Made by a program: the position numbers and the translations under genes. From Paramecium sonneborni (Eukaryota; Ciliophora; Oligohymenophorea; Peniculida; Parameciidae): 64,000 nucleotides of DNA. The notes beneath the pieces were generated by a model. It made no database searches. It was not told the origin of the DNA and worked only from the letters and a program-made list of their open reading frames with translations. Below, in pieces: positions 15,901 through 27,579 of the stretch (positions are counted from its first letter, which is position 1; each line of letters begins with the position of its first letter). The stretch lies in NCBI GenBank assembly GCA_905182985.1, contig CAJJDN010000111.1:305179-369178 (forward strand). The letters are read 5' to 3'.

Positions 15901-17554
15901 TGGATATTACATTGTTACTGTTTTTTTGAGATCAAATAATCTACTTATAGACACTGTCAATATACCAGTTGTTGTTAATAATCCAAATTAGGTCATCTTA
16001 TATTATGGTAGAAAAGTTGAATTAGGATCTTCAGTGAGAATTGTGGCTAACTTCCTTATTCAAGATCATTAAATGAATCTTTGTTTATGTCCAACTCATT
16101 AGATCTCTTGGTATTTAGATGAAAAATAAGTTTAGACTGCTCCAAATTCAATGGGACTTTCAGTTTCAACAGTTGTTATAGGAAAAATTAATATAAGAAT
16201 AAAAGCTTATGATTTAGAAGCCTAAACTTTACTTGAGGTTGAAAGATTGAATTCTTATACTAGAAACTTATTTATAAATACTAAAGCTTTGTATCATGTG
16301 CCTCTTTTGATTCCTACCAATAGTAAATTAGCCTTGGGATAAGACATAAAACAAATTGAATAATTAAAATTAAATCTTCCAAATATTATTGAAAGTGATA
16401 GCATTACATTAGAGCCTTAATTATTATTAGCCACAACTCCAATGTTGATTCAAGTTGAAGAAATTTATCAAATGTATCCAATGTCAGAATTTGTAAGTTT
16501 GAGAGTTGATGAAAAGATTGAAATAGAAATTGCATATTTGAATTAAGAAGGATATTAATTTGAAGATATTGAAGATAATAAATTTGAAGTATTGGGGTAT
16601 ACTAGACACATTATCTAAATTAAGGTTAATAAAAATGGTATTGAAATATAAGGTTTTCAAGAGGGATTTGCATTAATTAAATTAAGTTGTGGAAATTAAA
16701 AAATTGATTATATCTTTGTAAAAGTAGGGGTAACTTTATAGTAAATAAAAGCATATCTTGGATCGACAGTTACTTATAATATTGATAATTCTGATAATCC
16801 TATTTGGAATTCAAATTGTGGAAGTTTTAAGGCTAATCTATTAACAATAGAAGAAGAATCAAATGAATGTTTTGTTGAAGTTAAGGATTAACTTAATAAA
16901 TTCAAAATAGATCTATAAGTTATTAGACCTTCTCATATTATTATTGATGCAGACAAAGAACATAATAGTTTGAATATCAAATTGAATGTCAATCCTAAAA
17001 TACCTTCATCGAATTAAGTCAATCCAAATTTCAATATAACAGTAGAAATTGATTAAAAATAATGGTTTGAATTATAATCAACTGACAATCCCTATGAATA
17101 CTATATCAAACCTATAATTGCTTAAGATAATACTCCTATGCCAAAGAAGGTCAAAGTTAATGCATTCATTAAAAATAAATATATTAATTTAGATGGAAGC
17201 AAAGAAATTACTTATGAAAGAGAATTCTATCTTCCTATGAAGGAAATATTTATTTCAAATGGTTAACCTATTCAAACTCTAAGAATTCCATACTATAGAA
17301 ATGTTGAAAAAATTCATTAAGATAATCATCTATAAGGATTGATAACAACATAATTTTCTCAGGGTCAAGTTGAGATTGTATTTGATTTCAGTTAATGTCA
17401 TGAACCTACAGAAGGAGAAGTACAATTTGAAAATAATTAAAAAATAAGAGTTAAATTTATGTAAGACTCTAATTATGAATTAATAATATTTTTAGCTGCA
17501 TTAGGTATTTATTTTATTTTTCCTTTTTAGTCTTCTTTGTCTTAGTAGTAATGA
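12992..17554 (+). CDS. NUP210: Nuclear pore membrane glycoprotein gp210 (NUP210)
   Basis: Integral membrane nucleoporin of the pore membrane ring. The frame of 1520 residues has no intron. It starts with a signal peptide (MKFALILALGILNAISGS). The N-terminal region then matches animal gp210 closely in order: NILLPLADIEVEYEITAE, GGCFDWSAS, and AYDDKDNTFTTLEGLKFNW (animal: ALDSEGNTFSTLAGLVFEW). The long lumenal part is beta-rich, consistent with the Ig-like repeats of the family. A single hydrophobic segment (LIIFLAALGIYFIFPF) near residue 1500 and a very short tail follow. Animal homologues are near 1890 residues, so this one is shorter. The start is fixed by the signal peptide and by the stop of the preceding gene only 16 bp upstream. 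Confidence 0.88.
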
Positions 17555-17692
17555 ATTATTTTAGATGAAACATCTGACATTTTATATCAATATATATATA
17601 TTCTATATTTAATAATAAAACAAATAAAAAAATAAATAAAGTTTAAAGAAACTTTTTTCTTAAGTAATAAATATTAATTTATAGCTTATGTT

Positions 17693-19554
17693 TCATATTT
17701 TCCAATTATTTTCTTTTCCCCATTTTTTAATTATTTTAAGAATGTATTCTACTTGAGGATTATCACCTGTATTTGTCAAGATATTCATAACTTCAATTAA
17801 ATGATCTAGAGTCTCTTTGGATGCTATAACCATTTGAAATACTCCTACAACTGAACCTCTTAAAGCATCTTCATATTCATGTTCGCCATTATCTGAATCT
17901 AATCTTTATAAAATATCAAAAGCTTTAGCAGCATAATAAAAGTGACCCATTTTGTAACAATCATTAGCAATTAAGACTAAAATTTAAAAGGATTCACTTG
18001 ATGTCTCCATATTAATATACAATTCCCAAGCTTCTCTAAGATGATAAATACAATCAATTACTTTGCTTTGCCATTCATTATATATGTTCTAGTCATCCAT
18101 TTGATGTAAATATCATCAGACTAAAATAAATAGAATTTAATATATTTACTCTATATTTTTCAGATTGAATCTATGCTAAAGCATCTTCAGCTTCTTTATA
18201 ATCTCCAGTACCTGCGCAAGCAATTCCATAATTCCAGTTGAAATCATCATCATTTTAAAAGAATTACTTAATAGATTTTAAATAAACTAAAACATCTTCA
18301 TATTATTTTAAAATAAAGAAACATGAAGCCATAGATTACCTACCAGGAATTGTATCACATTCACTAGCCGAAGATCCCACTAGTTAAAATAGTTATTAAG
18401 CAGTTTTTAAGGCTTCTTTTTAATCAGGATTAGATTATCCTTTCATAGCATAAACAACAGCTTTTAAGATATACTCTTTTGGGTTGGTTGGTTAAAGATC
18501 TTAAACTAAATTGAATGCTTCTCCAATATCTTCATTTTTTAAATAATAGACAATAAGATTAAGTTTTGCTTCTGGGAATATTTCTACTAAAGGAGGAAGT
18601 ACTTTTAAAGCATTTTCTCCAGCTCTAAATACGACTAAATTATGTTTTAATAAATCATTATCTGCACAAACATTGATTCCTTCATATTAGGATTGCAATG
18701 GTTTGAATACTTCTTCAGCTAATTTACCACTGTATAATTAGAATTGATTGCATGCCTTTAGATTAATTGCTGTAACACTTTATGGAAATTGATTTAGATA
18801 TGAAGAGAGAATTTCAATAGAAACATCGAAATATTCTAATTTATAATAGCACAAAGCTATATAAGCATTGATTGCTGTATATTCTCTATTTTCAAGCAAT
18901 AATTTTTTGTATGCATCAGTTGCCTATCATATAAAAAAATTTCAGTTACTTCTTCATAATGTCCTCTTAAATAATGAATTGCTGCCAAACACAATTAATC
19001 ATGAACAGTTTCTTGTATCTTGTGATGATAGGTCATAAGATTCTTCTCATCGTTTTTTTTATGAGCTATATGAAATTATCTATCATATAGAATCAATTCA
19101 ATTACAATCTCACTGATAAAGCTGTCTCTGGACCTTTTGAACATTCTCTCTTTGCATCTTCATATTGACATAGAGCATAAAAACAACATGCCTTATATAT
19201 ATGAATCTCTTTGTTGTAATCTGGCTTTGTCATCATTTGATCATAAACTTAAATCGCCCTTCTATTTTAAAATATATTATGTCTAATACTTGTATTCTCC
19301 ATTATGAAAACATGCATAAGCTAACCATAATTTAGGCTCTGCTCTTGAATCATTAAAACTAATCTTTAAATTATCAAATAATACTTTTATTCATTTTCTA
19401 ATAGAGATATTGCTCCTACCCAATCTCTATTTTTAACATATTCTTCTAAAGTAGGCATTTTTTCTTAAACTACTTTTGCTGCAATTCCTCCAGAAACGGG
19501 GGCTGTTGCTTTTGTTTATTTGGCTTTACTCATTGAGGAACCTGGACGTAGCAT
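17693..19554 (-). CDS. IFT56: Intraflagellar transport protein IFT56 (TTC26/DYF-13)
   Basis: TPR subunit of IFT-B that carries motility cargo into cilia. The start at 19554 gives [12 protein letters not shown], then [20 protein letters not shown] (family: PKLEELLSKRDFTGAITLL). Further matches are [35 protein letters not shown] and the end [13 protein letters not shown] (family MKKWAKENRVSI). Introns at 19359-19384, 19262-19289, 19080-19105, 18924-18949 (26-28 nt each) and 18121-18149 (29 nt) are supported by homology across the junctions. The remaining length is not a multiple of three, which implies one further short intron not located here. The stop TGA is at 17693-17695. Confidence 0.9.
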
Positions 19555-19647
19555 TTTTGTAATTTATCAAAAAAAATTAAATTTCAAAAAAATAAAAGTT
19601 CTTATTTATTTTTGATTCATTTATTTTTTATTCATTTAAATATTTTT

Positions 19648-20258
19648 ATGATTGCCATAAAATTAAAGCAATAACAATAAAATTAATAGAACGCTCTAAA
19701 TAATCAAGATATAAGTATTTACTTCTATAAATTATTATTAGCATAAACAGGTGCTTGGAAAAGAGCTTTGAGTGATCAATAAGAATTCAACGATGCTTTT
19801 CCTAGTGATTTGAAAAACCTTAAAATTACTTATCCAGACATTAAAAATATACTCTATTTTGAAGTTGAAGTTAAACCAGAACAAAGCTATTGGGCTTCAG
19901 GAACGATTGCCTTTACAGTCAACATTTCTTTGGAATATCCTATGGTCCCCCCTAAGGTTTTATGTAAGAAGGTATATATTTAAATAATTTCCTATAGAAA
20001 ATATTCCATCCTAACATTGATCTAGAAGGCAAAGTCTGTTTAAATATCTTGAGAGAAGATTGGAGACCTGTCAGCAGTTTAAAAGATGTCATTTTTGGAT
20101 TAATGGGATTATTTACATAATTAACAAACCCCACTGACCCTCTCAACAAAGAAGCTGCTGAATTGATGTTAAAAGATAAAGCATAATTTGCATAAGTTGT
20201 TAAGTCTACTATGAAGGGAGGATCATATAATAATGTGTTATTTGATAAAATCGCATGA
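19648..20258 (+). CDS. UBC12: NEDD8-conjugating E2, UBC12-like
   Basis: Ubiquitin-fold conjugating enzyme that receives NEDD8 on its active cysteine and passes it to cullins. The 185-residue product has the E2 core with [19 protein letters not shown], which is nearly identical to UBC12 of animals and plants. The catalytic Cys is residue 113 and HPN is at 103-105. [11 protein letters not shown] follows, also as in UBC12. The N-terminus ([10 protein letters not shown]) resembles the UBC12-specific tail (MIKLFSLKQQ) that binds the NEDD8 E1. Introns at 19715-19741 (27 nt) and 19972-19997 (26 nt); after removal the length is exactly 186 codons. Confidence 0.92.
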
Positions 20259-20600
20259 TTTAAATAATATATAAAGCACATCAATTATTTATTTATTCAA
20301 TTGTGTATCTATTGGTCTTCATAAATATTCCAAATTTTTATTCTCACTTTTTTTTACATTAATTTATTTTCATAAAGAATCATGAAGTAAATCAAAAGAA
20401 TCATACTAAAATATTCAATCTACATATATTTAATTTATCTAAACGTTATAAAAGAATATTTCAATAAACTTTCTCTTGAAAAATGGGATTTTCTCTTTTC
20501 AATATCCACCTTACTTTTTTATAAACATAACCCTAATATTTCAATTGTTACAAAATAAATACTACTTTATTTTTATTCTTATAGTCTAATCTAATTAAAT
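20259..20600. other. Intergenic, no gene seen
   Basis: AT-rich sequence with many short A and T runs. No open frame above background and no structured element was recognised. Confidence 0.6.
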
Positions 20601-21445
20601 TTTATCAATAAAAATGTATTTCTAATAATATTAAGTGAACAAATAACAATTAGCTTTCAAGAAAATGCAGCCATAACAATAAAATTATTAAAAGATGTAA
20701 GAAATATCAGTTGTTAGAAAATTTATGGTGCCAACGTACCTGAGGGGTTAATAAAAAAAATGCTTTGTGAAGCTAGATTAATTTCTTTAAAAAAACCATA
20801 CCCTTAAATTCCAAAAAATACATACCAATCACAATTTTTAATTTCCTTAAAAATTTATAGAATTTTAATTTAAAAGTTAAATTGAATAGTACCTAGGAAC
20901 TTAAATAAATATTGTATTACTTATTAAATAAATGAACTAATCTATAAAATGTGATACTATCGATGAAGTATTTATCGATTTTTCTAATGCTTATAATACA
21001 GTTAATAGAAAAATATTATACGAGATCTTAAAAGAAAATAAGTTCTTGAAAGTATTGAGATTAGTTTTCTTGAATCTTATAGGATTAAATTTTTCTAATC
21101 TACTTTTAATCATCTTTTTTAAATTATTGTATGGATAATATGGATAATATAAAAGGAATAACTACGAGAAAACTTATAAAGAAAATGATAAAAAGAGGTT
21201 CAATTAAAAATAGTCATGAATATGAAGAATTTTAATAAAAAGGAATAATTAATTTACAGAATTATATTTAATAATTATCTAAATTAAATTGGTTCAAATA
21301 TAAATGTAATTAGTGTATGTACTGCAAAGCTTATAGTAGAAGAGCACTTTAAATTAAATTTGGAGGAGATATATAATAACTTTTTAGTGTTAAAAAAGAT
21401 AAGAAATTGCGTTACTAATTTAATAGATTTGTAATTTAGCTTTGA
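20600..21445 (+). pseudogene. Decayed reverse transcriptase (non-LTR-like) in three frames
   Basis: Fragments of a reverse-transcriptase domain lie on three overlapping plus-strand frames. The first ends at TGA 20883-20885 and contains EGLIKKMLCEARLISLKK followed by PQIP, like the fingers entry of retroelement RTs. The second, 20932-21219, contains FIDFSNAYNTVNRKILYEIL, the RT palm motif A (aromatic-x-D-x-x-x-AY-x-x-x-x-R). The YxDD motif C was not found. The third, 21185-21445 (86 codons), has CNQCMYCKAYSRRA, possibly part of the same element. No terminal repeats or poly-A tail could be delimited. Retroelement relics are uncommon in macronuclear DNA because germline transposons are removed during development. 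Confidence 0.55.
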
Positions 21446-22019
21446 AATTATGAGAAAATAAAATTTGATGGTAAATAGAAAATTTTATGATTTTATATAA
21501 TTTGTGTTTATCCCCTTAACAGGGTTTTAAGTATTTTATAAATTTTAAGACAAAAATTTAAACATTAAGTAAAATTAACTATATTTTAAATCTAATATTG
21601 AATTATGAAATCCTAAACTCCAAAGTCTTGATTTCTGAAATATTAGAATTTGATTTTATCTTGAAATGAATGTCTGATTCTTTAATCTATTTAGTATTAA
21701 AACTAAACTCTACCACTTTTCTATTAAAGATTCTTTGAAGAGAAAAAGTTGTATCATTAATCAATTGTTAAAAACATTATTTTTATTAAGTTGTTTTCAA
21801 AAATTGATACGAATTTTGGTACTTCAAAATGAAAAATTTGAAATATTTTTTTATAAACAAAACATATAAACTTTAATTATTGAATTCTAATTCTATTAAA
21901 TGATTTTTTTGATTAAAAACATTCACTTATTTTATGTATTAATAATTATTAGTTTAAACTTGGAGGACTGATTCTGTATAAAGTTTTAGTTTTATTTAAA
22001 TTTATTTATTTTAAAAAAG
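21446..22019. other. Intergenic, no gene recognised
   Basis: AT-rich stretch between the RT remnant and the next frame. It may hold further decayed element sequence, but I could not identify any. Confidence 0.5.
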
Positions 22020-22738
22020 ATGAATATTTATATGTTTAAATCCAATTCTTTTAGAAAATTAAAAAGATTGAATCTCATTAATTATATTTAATGAGTTGCT
22101 CTTTACCTTCAAAGGAAACAACATAAATCTCTAATTTCCTTAATTACCACTAAACACAAAAATAATTTAAGAAGAACAAGAATTTGAAGAATTAGCTAAA
22201 TTTGAAATAAATATATATATTTACAAAGAAATATATTAGATTTAAAAGAATCTAATTTATACAGAGTTAGGCTCATATTAGTCTAAGCAGAAAGGAATTG
22301 AAAAAAATTATCCAATTTTAGAATTCGTTGATCTACAAATAGTTTACTCAAAGTACAATTTTCTCTTATAAAATACAATCACAAAAAATAAAATCTTCAT
22401 AAGAGGTAAAAAATATACTGATTACTTGATTTCTTATTTCTCTCAATAGTGAGATTTATAATCCCTATAAATCAATTGAAAAGCTTCAAAATAATTTGTC
22501 ATTTGCTTAGATTGTAAAATCTACTATTTAAGCTGTTTTAACAACATAAATATACTTAATTATTGGGACAGTCGAAGTTCTTATTAATAAAATTTAACAT
22601 CTTCTAAGAATATTCGTATAATTAAAATTAGTATCGTTTAATAAGAATTTGAATTAAAAAAGTTTCAGAATAATGATTTTTCTAGAAAAGTTTATTTTAA
22701 TAATAAAGAATTATGAGTAAGAATGGAATCAAATATGA
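22020..22738 (+). pseudogene. Unknown protein-like frames, broken
   Basis: Two protein-like open frames follow each other in different phases. The first, ending near 22450, includes IIQEEQEFEELAKFEINIYI and YPILEFVDLQIVYSKYNFLL. The second, about 22446-22738, includes SEIYNPYKSIEKLQNNLSFA and FAQIVKSTIQAVLTTQIYLI and ends at TGA 22736-22738. Composition looks coding and both appear to belong to one protein joined by a one-base shift near 22447. I do not recognise the family. It may be a real gene with a sequence error or missing intron, or a decaying copy. Confidence 0.4.
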
Positions 22739-23268
22739 TATTTCATATAAATTATAATGTTTTTTTATATTCTAAGAATTCTTCTGACAAATAAGTTAAA
22801 GATAATAAATAATGAGATAAAATATGTCATTATGTAATTAAAGTTGGAGTACATGCTGTGCTTTGAGACATTTTATTTCTCTTTTCAGTTCTTCTTTTGA
22901 AGATGGGATTCTTATGTATATTAAATTTATTATTGTCCTTTTAAAAATTTGATTAAGTCATTGCTTCATAGGATTTTGATGACATAAGGTTGATTGAGAT
23001 TGACTATTTATTCTTAGCTTATGAACAACCCATTTATTTTAATATTATTTTTATATTTGGATTTAGTATTTTTAAATAATAAGGCTATGATGTCAGTAAA
23101 AATAATATAAATATGTTAATTAATACTAAAATTTTATAAATACATGAATTAATTCTTATTATGAGAATTCAAGTTTCATAAATATTTTATATTGAAAGAA
23201 AGATAAAATTTATTTTGATAAAAGACCATAAATAGTTTAAATTTTAATAAAATGACGTATAAAAAATA
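22739..23268. other. Intergenic, no gene recognised
   Basis: About 530 bp between the unknown frame and the 3' end of the SEC14-like gene. No frame or repeat with support was seen. Confidence 0.5.
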
Positions 23269-25593
23269 TCATTAAATTGAACATTATTATTAGTTTAAGA
23301 CAGGGTCTCTATTGGAATTTTTGGTTTAGCGATGATCATTATCTCCAACAACCATAGTTTCATCTTGAAATTTGATTCCATCTTACTCAACGATTTTTGG
23401 TTATTCTAAAGTTGATTATGGTTTGTTTGTAGGAATAGGATAATTTGGTGCAGTGTAGAGATTAGTACTACTAGGGATTGGACTAAATGGTTATTATGGT
23501 TAATATGGAGAATAGCCTGAATTTTATGGAATAGTGGATAAAGGTATGGTTTGGAGATTTGATGGTAAGGAATTTAAATTATTATTATTATTCATTGTTT
23601 AAGGTACATAGCTTTAGTATTTTGGTTGAGTATAATTGATGGTTGTAATAGGAGTATCTAATGAGCTACGATCAGGGATAAAAGGTTTATCATAAATAAT
23701 TTAAGAGTTTGGAAAGGAATGTTCTGATGGTCTATTAGGTATAGGACCAAAATCATATTTCTTTTCTATTTAATGATGAATAGGAGGAGGAGTATAGGAA
23801 TCTATTGAATGAATAGGAGAACGATATGAATCTATTTTTTAATGAGGTTGATAAGGTAATGGATCATAGTCATATTTATGGTTTGATTAAGGAAATGAAG
23901 ATATTGGATCTAAAGGTAGATCAATCTTTGTATATTTATTAAGAGGATCATGAGGATTATCATAATGGAAATTATTTTAGCTAGGATGTTCTGAAATTTG
24001 AGGGAAATGATCTTTATTATGATTTAAAATTGGATCTTCAAAATGATTATTATAGGTTGAATAAATGTCGTGATTTAAATGGAAATCATTCTTTTTTACA
24101 GTTTATTAAATTCCCTAAAGTGTAGGTGTTAATGGTGTGTATTATTATAGAGGAGAAGATATATGCATAGTGACATCATTAATAATTTTTTCAGGTTCTA
24201 TAGATGGTAATTATTGAGTTACTCCATATTTATTCCAATTATATTAATCTATAATATCATCGTATTTTGTTCTACTAAAATATATGAAAAAATAATAATA
24301 TACACTAAATAATCTGTTTTTGTTTCGACTCCTAATTATTATTATGGGGGAGAAGTCTTTACTATATTCTAATTATTTAGAATAATATTAGGGTAATTAT
24401 TTTAGAGATTATTCATTATTAAATTTGGATCTCTTTGTATAGCAGGTTATATTTAAAATTCTTTATTATTATTATGATAATCTGGTACATAAGGTTAAGG
24501 TTAAGCTGAAGCATAAACAACCATTGGATATAATGGTCCAATTAATTCTCCACCATTTTATGGCTTAGATGGATTACCATAAAGAGTAGGTTATGGTTAA
24601 TTCAAAATTAACTATACTGGTTATTAACCTATTAAATTTGATTAGTTTGGTTGTATATGTTATATTTAATTTGGAGATTATGCATTTGGAAAAGAAGATT
24701 ATGATCCCTATTATTAAAATAATGAAAATGCATTCTGTTGATTCTGCAAGCTTTGATTTATTAACTACTCATTTTCAAATAAATGAACATATTCTGGAGA
24801 TAAAAATTATAGTTTCTCTTTTTCATACTTTGCTTTGTCTGTTATTGTTATTTTATCATCAAAATTTAATTTCTTTATTTCATTTTACTTTAAAACATTC
24901 TCTCCTATCTGTCTTAATATCAAATTTGCTTCTAAAAAATATATATGTTCAAGAGACATAGGAAAATTAGTAACAAAACTTTTTATTGCAGATTGAATTT
25001 TTTCAGGTTTAGTATTTTAGTTCGTTTAACTTAAATCAACAATTACTATCCAACTTTCAACTTTTCCAGGCACAAACATATAATCTTCCATAATAATCAG
25101 TTTATTTGTGATTGCCTTTATGAACAAATCATCAAGAGGAAGACTTAAAGATATGTGTAGCACAGGTCTAAGCATTTCATCTCTTCCAATTATTTAAACT
25201 AATTTAGAATATTATGGGATATCATCTAAATTCATAGTTTCAGGATGATTCAACCAATTCAAGTGATCAACAAAATAATTAACTGTGTCTTCTTTAACAA
25301 ATTTATGAGCATACAAGAATCGTAATAATACGGAATCATTTTGAACTCTCAAATATTATAAGATTAAGCATACTCTTTTAAATATTCAACTGGAATGGAA
25401 TCAAGATATGCCTTGAATTCCTTCAATTGTTGATTCTCGAAAGTGTCATATTAAACATTCTTGAAGATCCTTCGAAGACTACCTGTTTTAATGTAATTGG
25501 CTTAAAAATCTACTAATTATAATTACAATCAATAGACAAGGCAGCAATTTCATTCTGTGAAGCGATTAAATTTGAAAATCTATCCTAAAACAT
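23269..25593 (-). CDS. SEC14-like (CRAL-TRIO) protein with long Pro/Gln/Asn-rich C-terminus, frame breaks
   Basis: Probable lipid-transfer or lipid-sensing protein. The N-terminal region has SVLLRFLYAHKF, the CRAL-TRIO N-terminal signature (LLRFLRARKF). The lipid-binding domain follows, with ESWIVIVDLSQ and IKSFVTNFPMSLEHIYFLEA, like the family pattern DL.G...NYPERL..I.I.NAP. After about residue 330 the protein is a disordered tail rich in Pro, Gln and Asn. The intron at 24275-24303 (29 nt) is clear. The frame is lost near 25530 and near 25345; in each case one extra base in a T run would restore a good protein. The start at 25593 (MFQDRFSNLIASQ) is provisional and the stop TGA is at 23269-23271. 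Confidence 0.72.
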
Positions 25594-25619
25594 ATTAATA
25601 ATATATTAAAAATAATATT

Positions 25620-27240
25620 TCAACTAGCATATTTAATTTTAACTGAATTAGCTTCTCCATAAATGATATAATTATTAAAAATACAAATGCCTTCTGGAAC
25701 AAAGTCAACTTCTTCAGTTTTAGTGATATAGTCAATTTGTCTATATTCTGATAAACGAATGATATAATTGTCTCTATTTTTACATGATAAAAATAGATAA
25801 TTGGGATTTGGAAAGACCATGATACTTTTAATGTAATTTGGAGCAATTCTAACTCTTAATATTTCATTAAAGTTAGAAGTACTAATAATTCTAATATCTC
25901 CGTAGGCAGTACCTGCAGCAAAAGCTTTATCAGTAACGTTTTGTAACTATACATAACATCAATATAAATTATACACAATATATCCAATCTTCACATTAAA
26001 TGGCATAGATTGCCCTATTTGATTTAAGATCATAGATTTAATTGTTTCATCAAATGACCCAGAAACAAGTTAATTATTATTAATTAAAATAATATTCCTC
26101 ACTGCCATCTTATGATTGTTAATAATCTTTGCTTTAATATTCTCTAATAATCCATTAAATGACATATCCCATATCTTAATACTATGATCACCTGAACAAC
26201 TAACTAAATATTCTGGTTTAATTAATTGTTTCACCAGACTTTACTTTCTATTTAGCTTCTTATATCTCTTGCTTCTATTTATTTATCTAATACATAATTA
26301 CTTTTTTTTAATATTTTATTGCTGCCTCAATTACTGCAGCTTGATCTTAAGCAAAAGTCTTCAATTTAATTCTTTATCCAGCATTACATTTATGAATGAT
26401 TAAACATTTTCCTCATAATCATTATCTTTATTTGGGGATCTATCACAGCAAATTACCTAGATTTTTTAATTGTGATCATGACAATTCAATTAAATTAATG
26501 AATCTATTGTTTTATTAGTATCTACAGTTGTCAAATATGCTGAGAATTCATATGAATATGTTTTTGGATCGATATCTAAAATGGAACCATTAATTATTTT
26601 GCTGTTGTATATGGTAAGACAAGTAGTTCCTAAAAGAATTGATTTTATAACTTTCTGAGTTTTCTTCTATTTAACTCTAAAATGTTGAAATCTTTTTAGA
26701 TGCAGAGTCTAAATTTTAAATTAACTATTTTATTAACTATGGATTATTATAAGTATTAAGTAATATTAAGCATCCTTCTCTTTATATAAAACCTAAATCA
26801 TTCTTTTCACATGCTTCTACAATTTACCTTGCAGCTTCTCCAAATATTTCTGCATCAGGTATTCCTTGAAGTAGATACTAATTCAAATAGATATCATAAT
26901 ATCCTTAATATGATTTAAAGCTCTCAAAGAAATTATTTTAAAATTTGCTAATGTTTAAGTTAATCCACCAGTTGCATTTAGTGAATTTTAATCTCTTTCG
27001 AAAGTCTCTATTATTTCTTATATTCCATAGTTATCAAATTTTATTGCTTAATATAGAATATCACTAATTACCATCATCTATAGGGATACGATCATTACAC
27101 ATATGATCAACTAAACATTCTTCACATAATCTTCTATCTCCTTCATCTCTTGTCCATGCTTAACCTAGGCATATTGCAATATGAGGTTTATTATGATTAC
27201 ATAATACATCTATAGTGTTAGATGATTTACAATTTCCCAT
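25620..27240 (-). CDS. Zinc-ribbon/WD40 repeat protein, several frame breaks
   Basis: The N-terminus MGNCKSSNTIDVLCNHNK followed by RRLCEECLVDHM looks like a B-box-type zinc-binding module common in ciliate WD40 proteins. A helical middle (QEIIETFERDQNSLN, GEAARQIVEACEKNDLG) leads to WD repeats with VSCSGDHSIKIWD, NNNQLVSGSFDETIK and AAGTAYGDIRII, ending IYGEANSVKIKYAS at TGA 25620-25622. A 30-nt intron near 25945-25974 and a probable 31-nt intron (GTGAAAC...ATTTAG) before the first WD repeat are supported. At least four other phase changes (near 27080, 26935, 26680 and 26410) are not explained by introns and lie in short homopolymers. It may be a gene with sequence errors or a young pseudogene. 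Confidence 0.65.
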
Positions 27241-27579
27241 TTTAATTATTTATAAAAATTACAAATTTATTGAGAAATTAAAAAATACAGCATTTCTATT
27301 GCTCTTTATTTGTTATAAAAATACAAGAATGCAGCTTAAATTTTTAGAAATTACCAATTATTTATTATTCATTTCCTTAATTTTTTAAATTAAGAAGTGA
27401 TATTTGATTATTTCAATTATTATTGGTATTAATTGATTTAAATTATATGATTTTATGAAGCTTCTGAAGAATCACTTAATAACAAATTTACTACCTTATA
27501 ATTATTGTTATTATTCCTGATTTAATCTTATCTATAAACTATTTAAATTAACATTGGCTCTCTTTCTATTAATAAAATT
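27241..27579. other. Divergent intergenic region
   Basis: About 340 bp between the divergent starts of the WD40 gene and the casein kinase 1 gene. It probably holds both promoters, but no specific motif could be named. Confidence 0.5.

Noticed and set aside
19952..20284. 110-codon minus-strand open frame
   Set aside because: It is antisense to the second exon of the UBC12-like gene.
24593..24961. 122-codon plus-strand open frame
   Set aside because: It is antisense to the SEC14-like gene, whose minus-strand frame carries recognisable CRAL-TRIO motifs.
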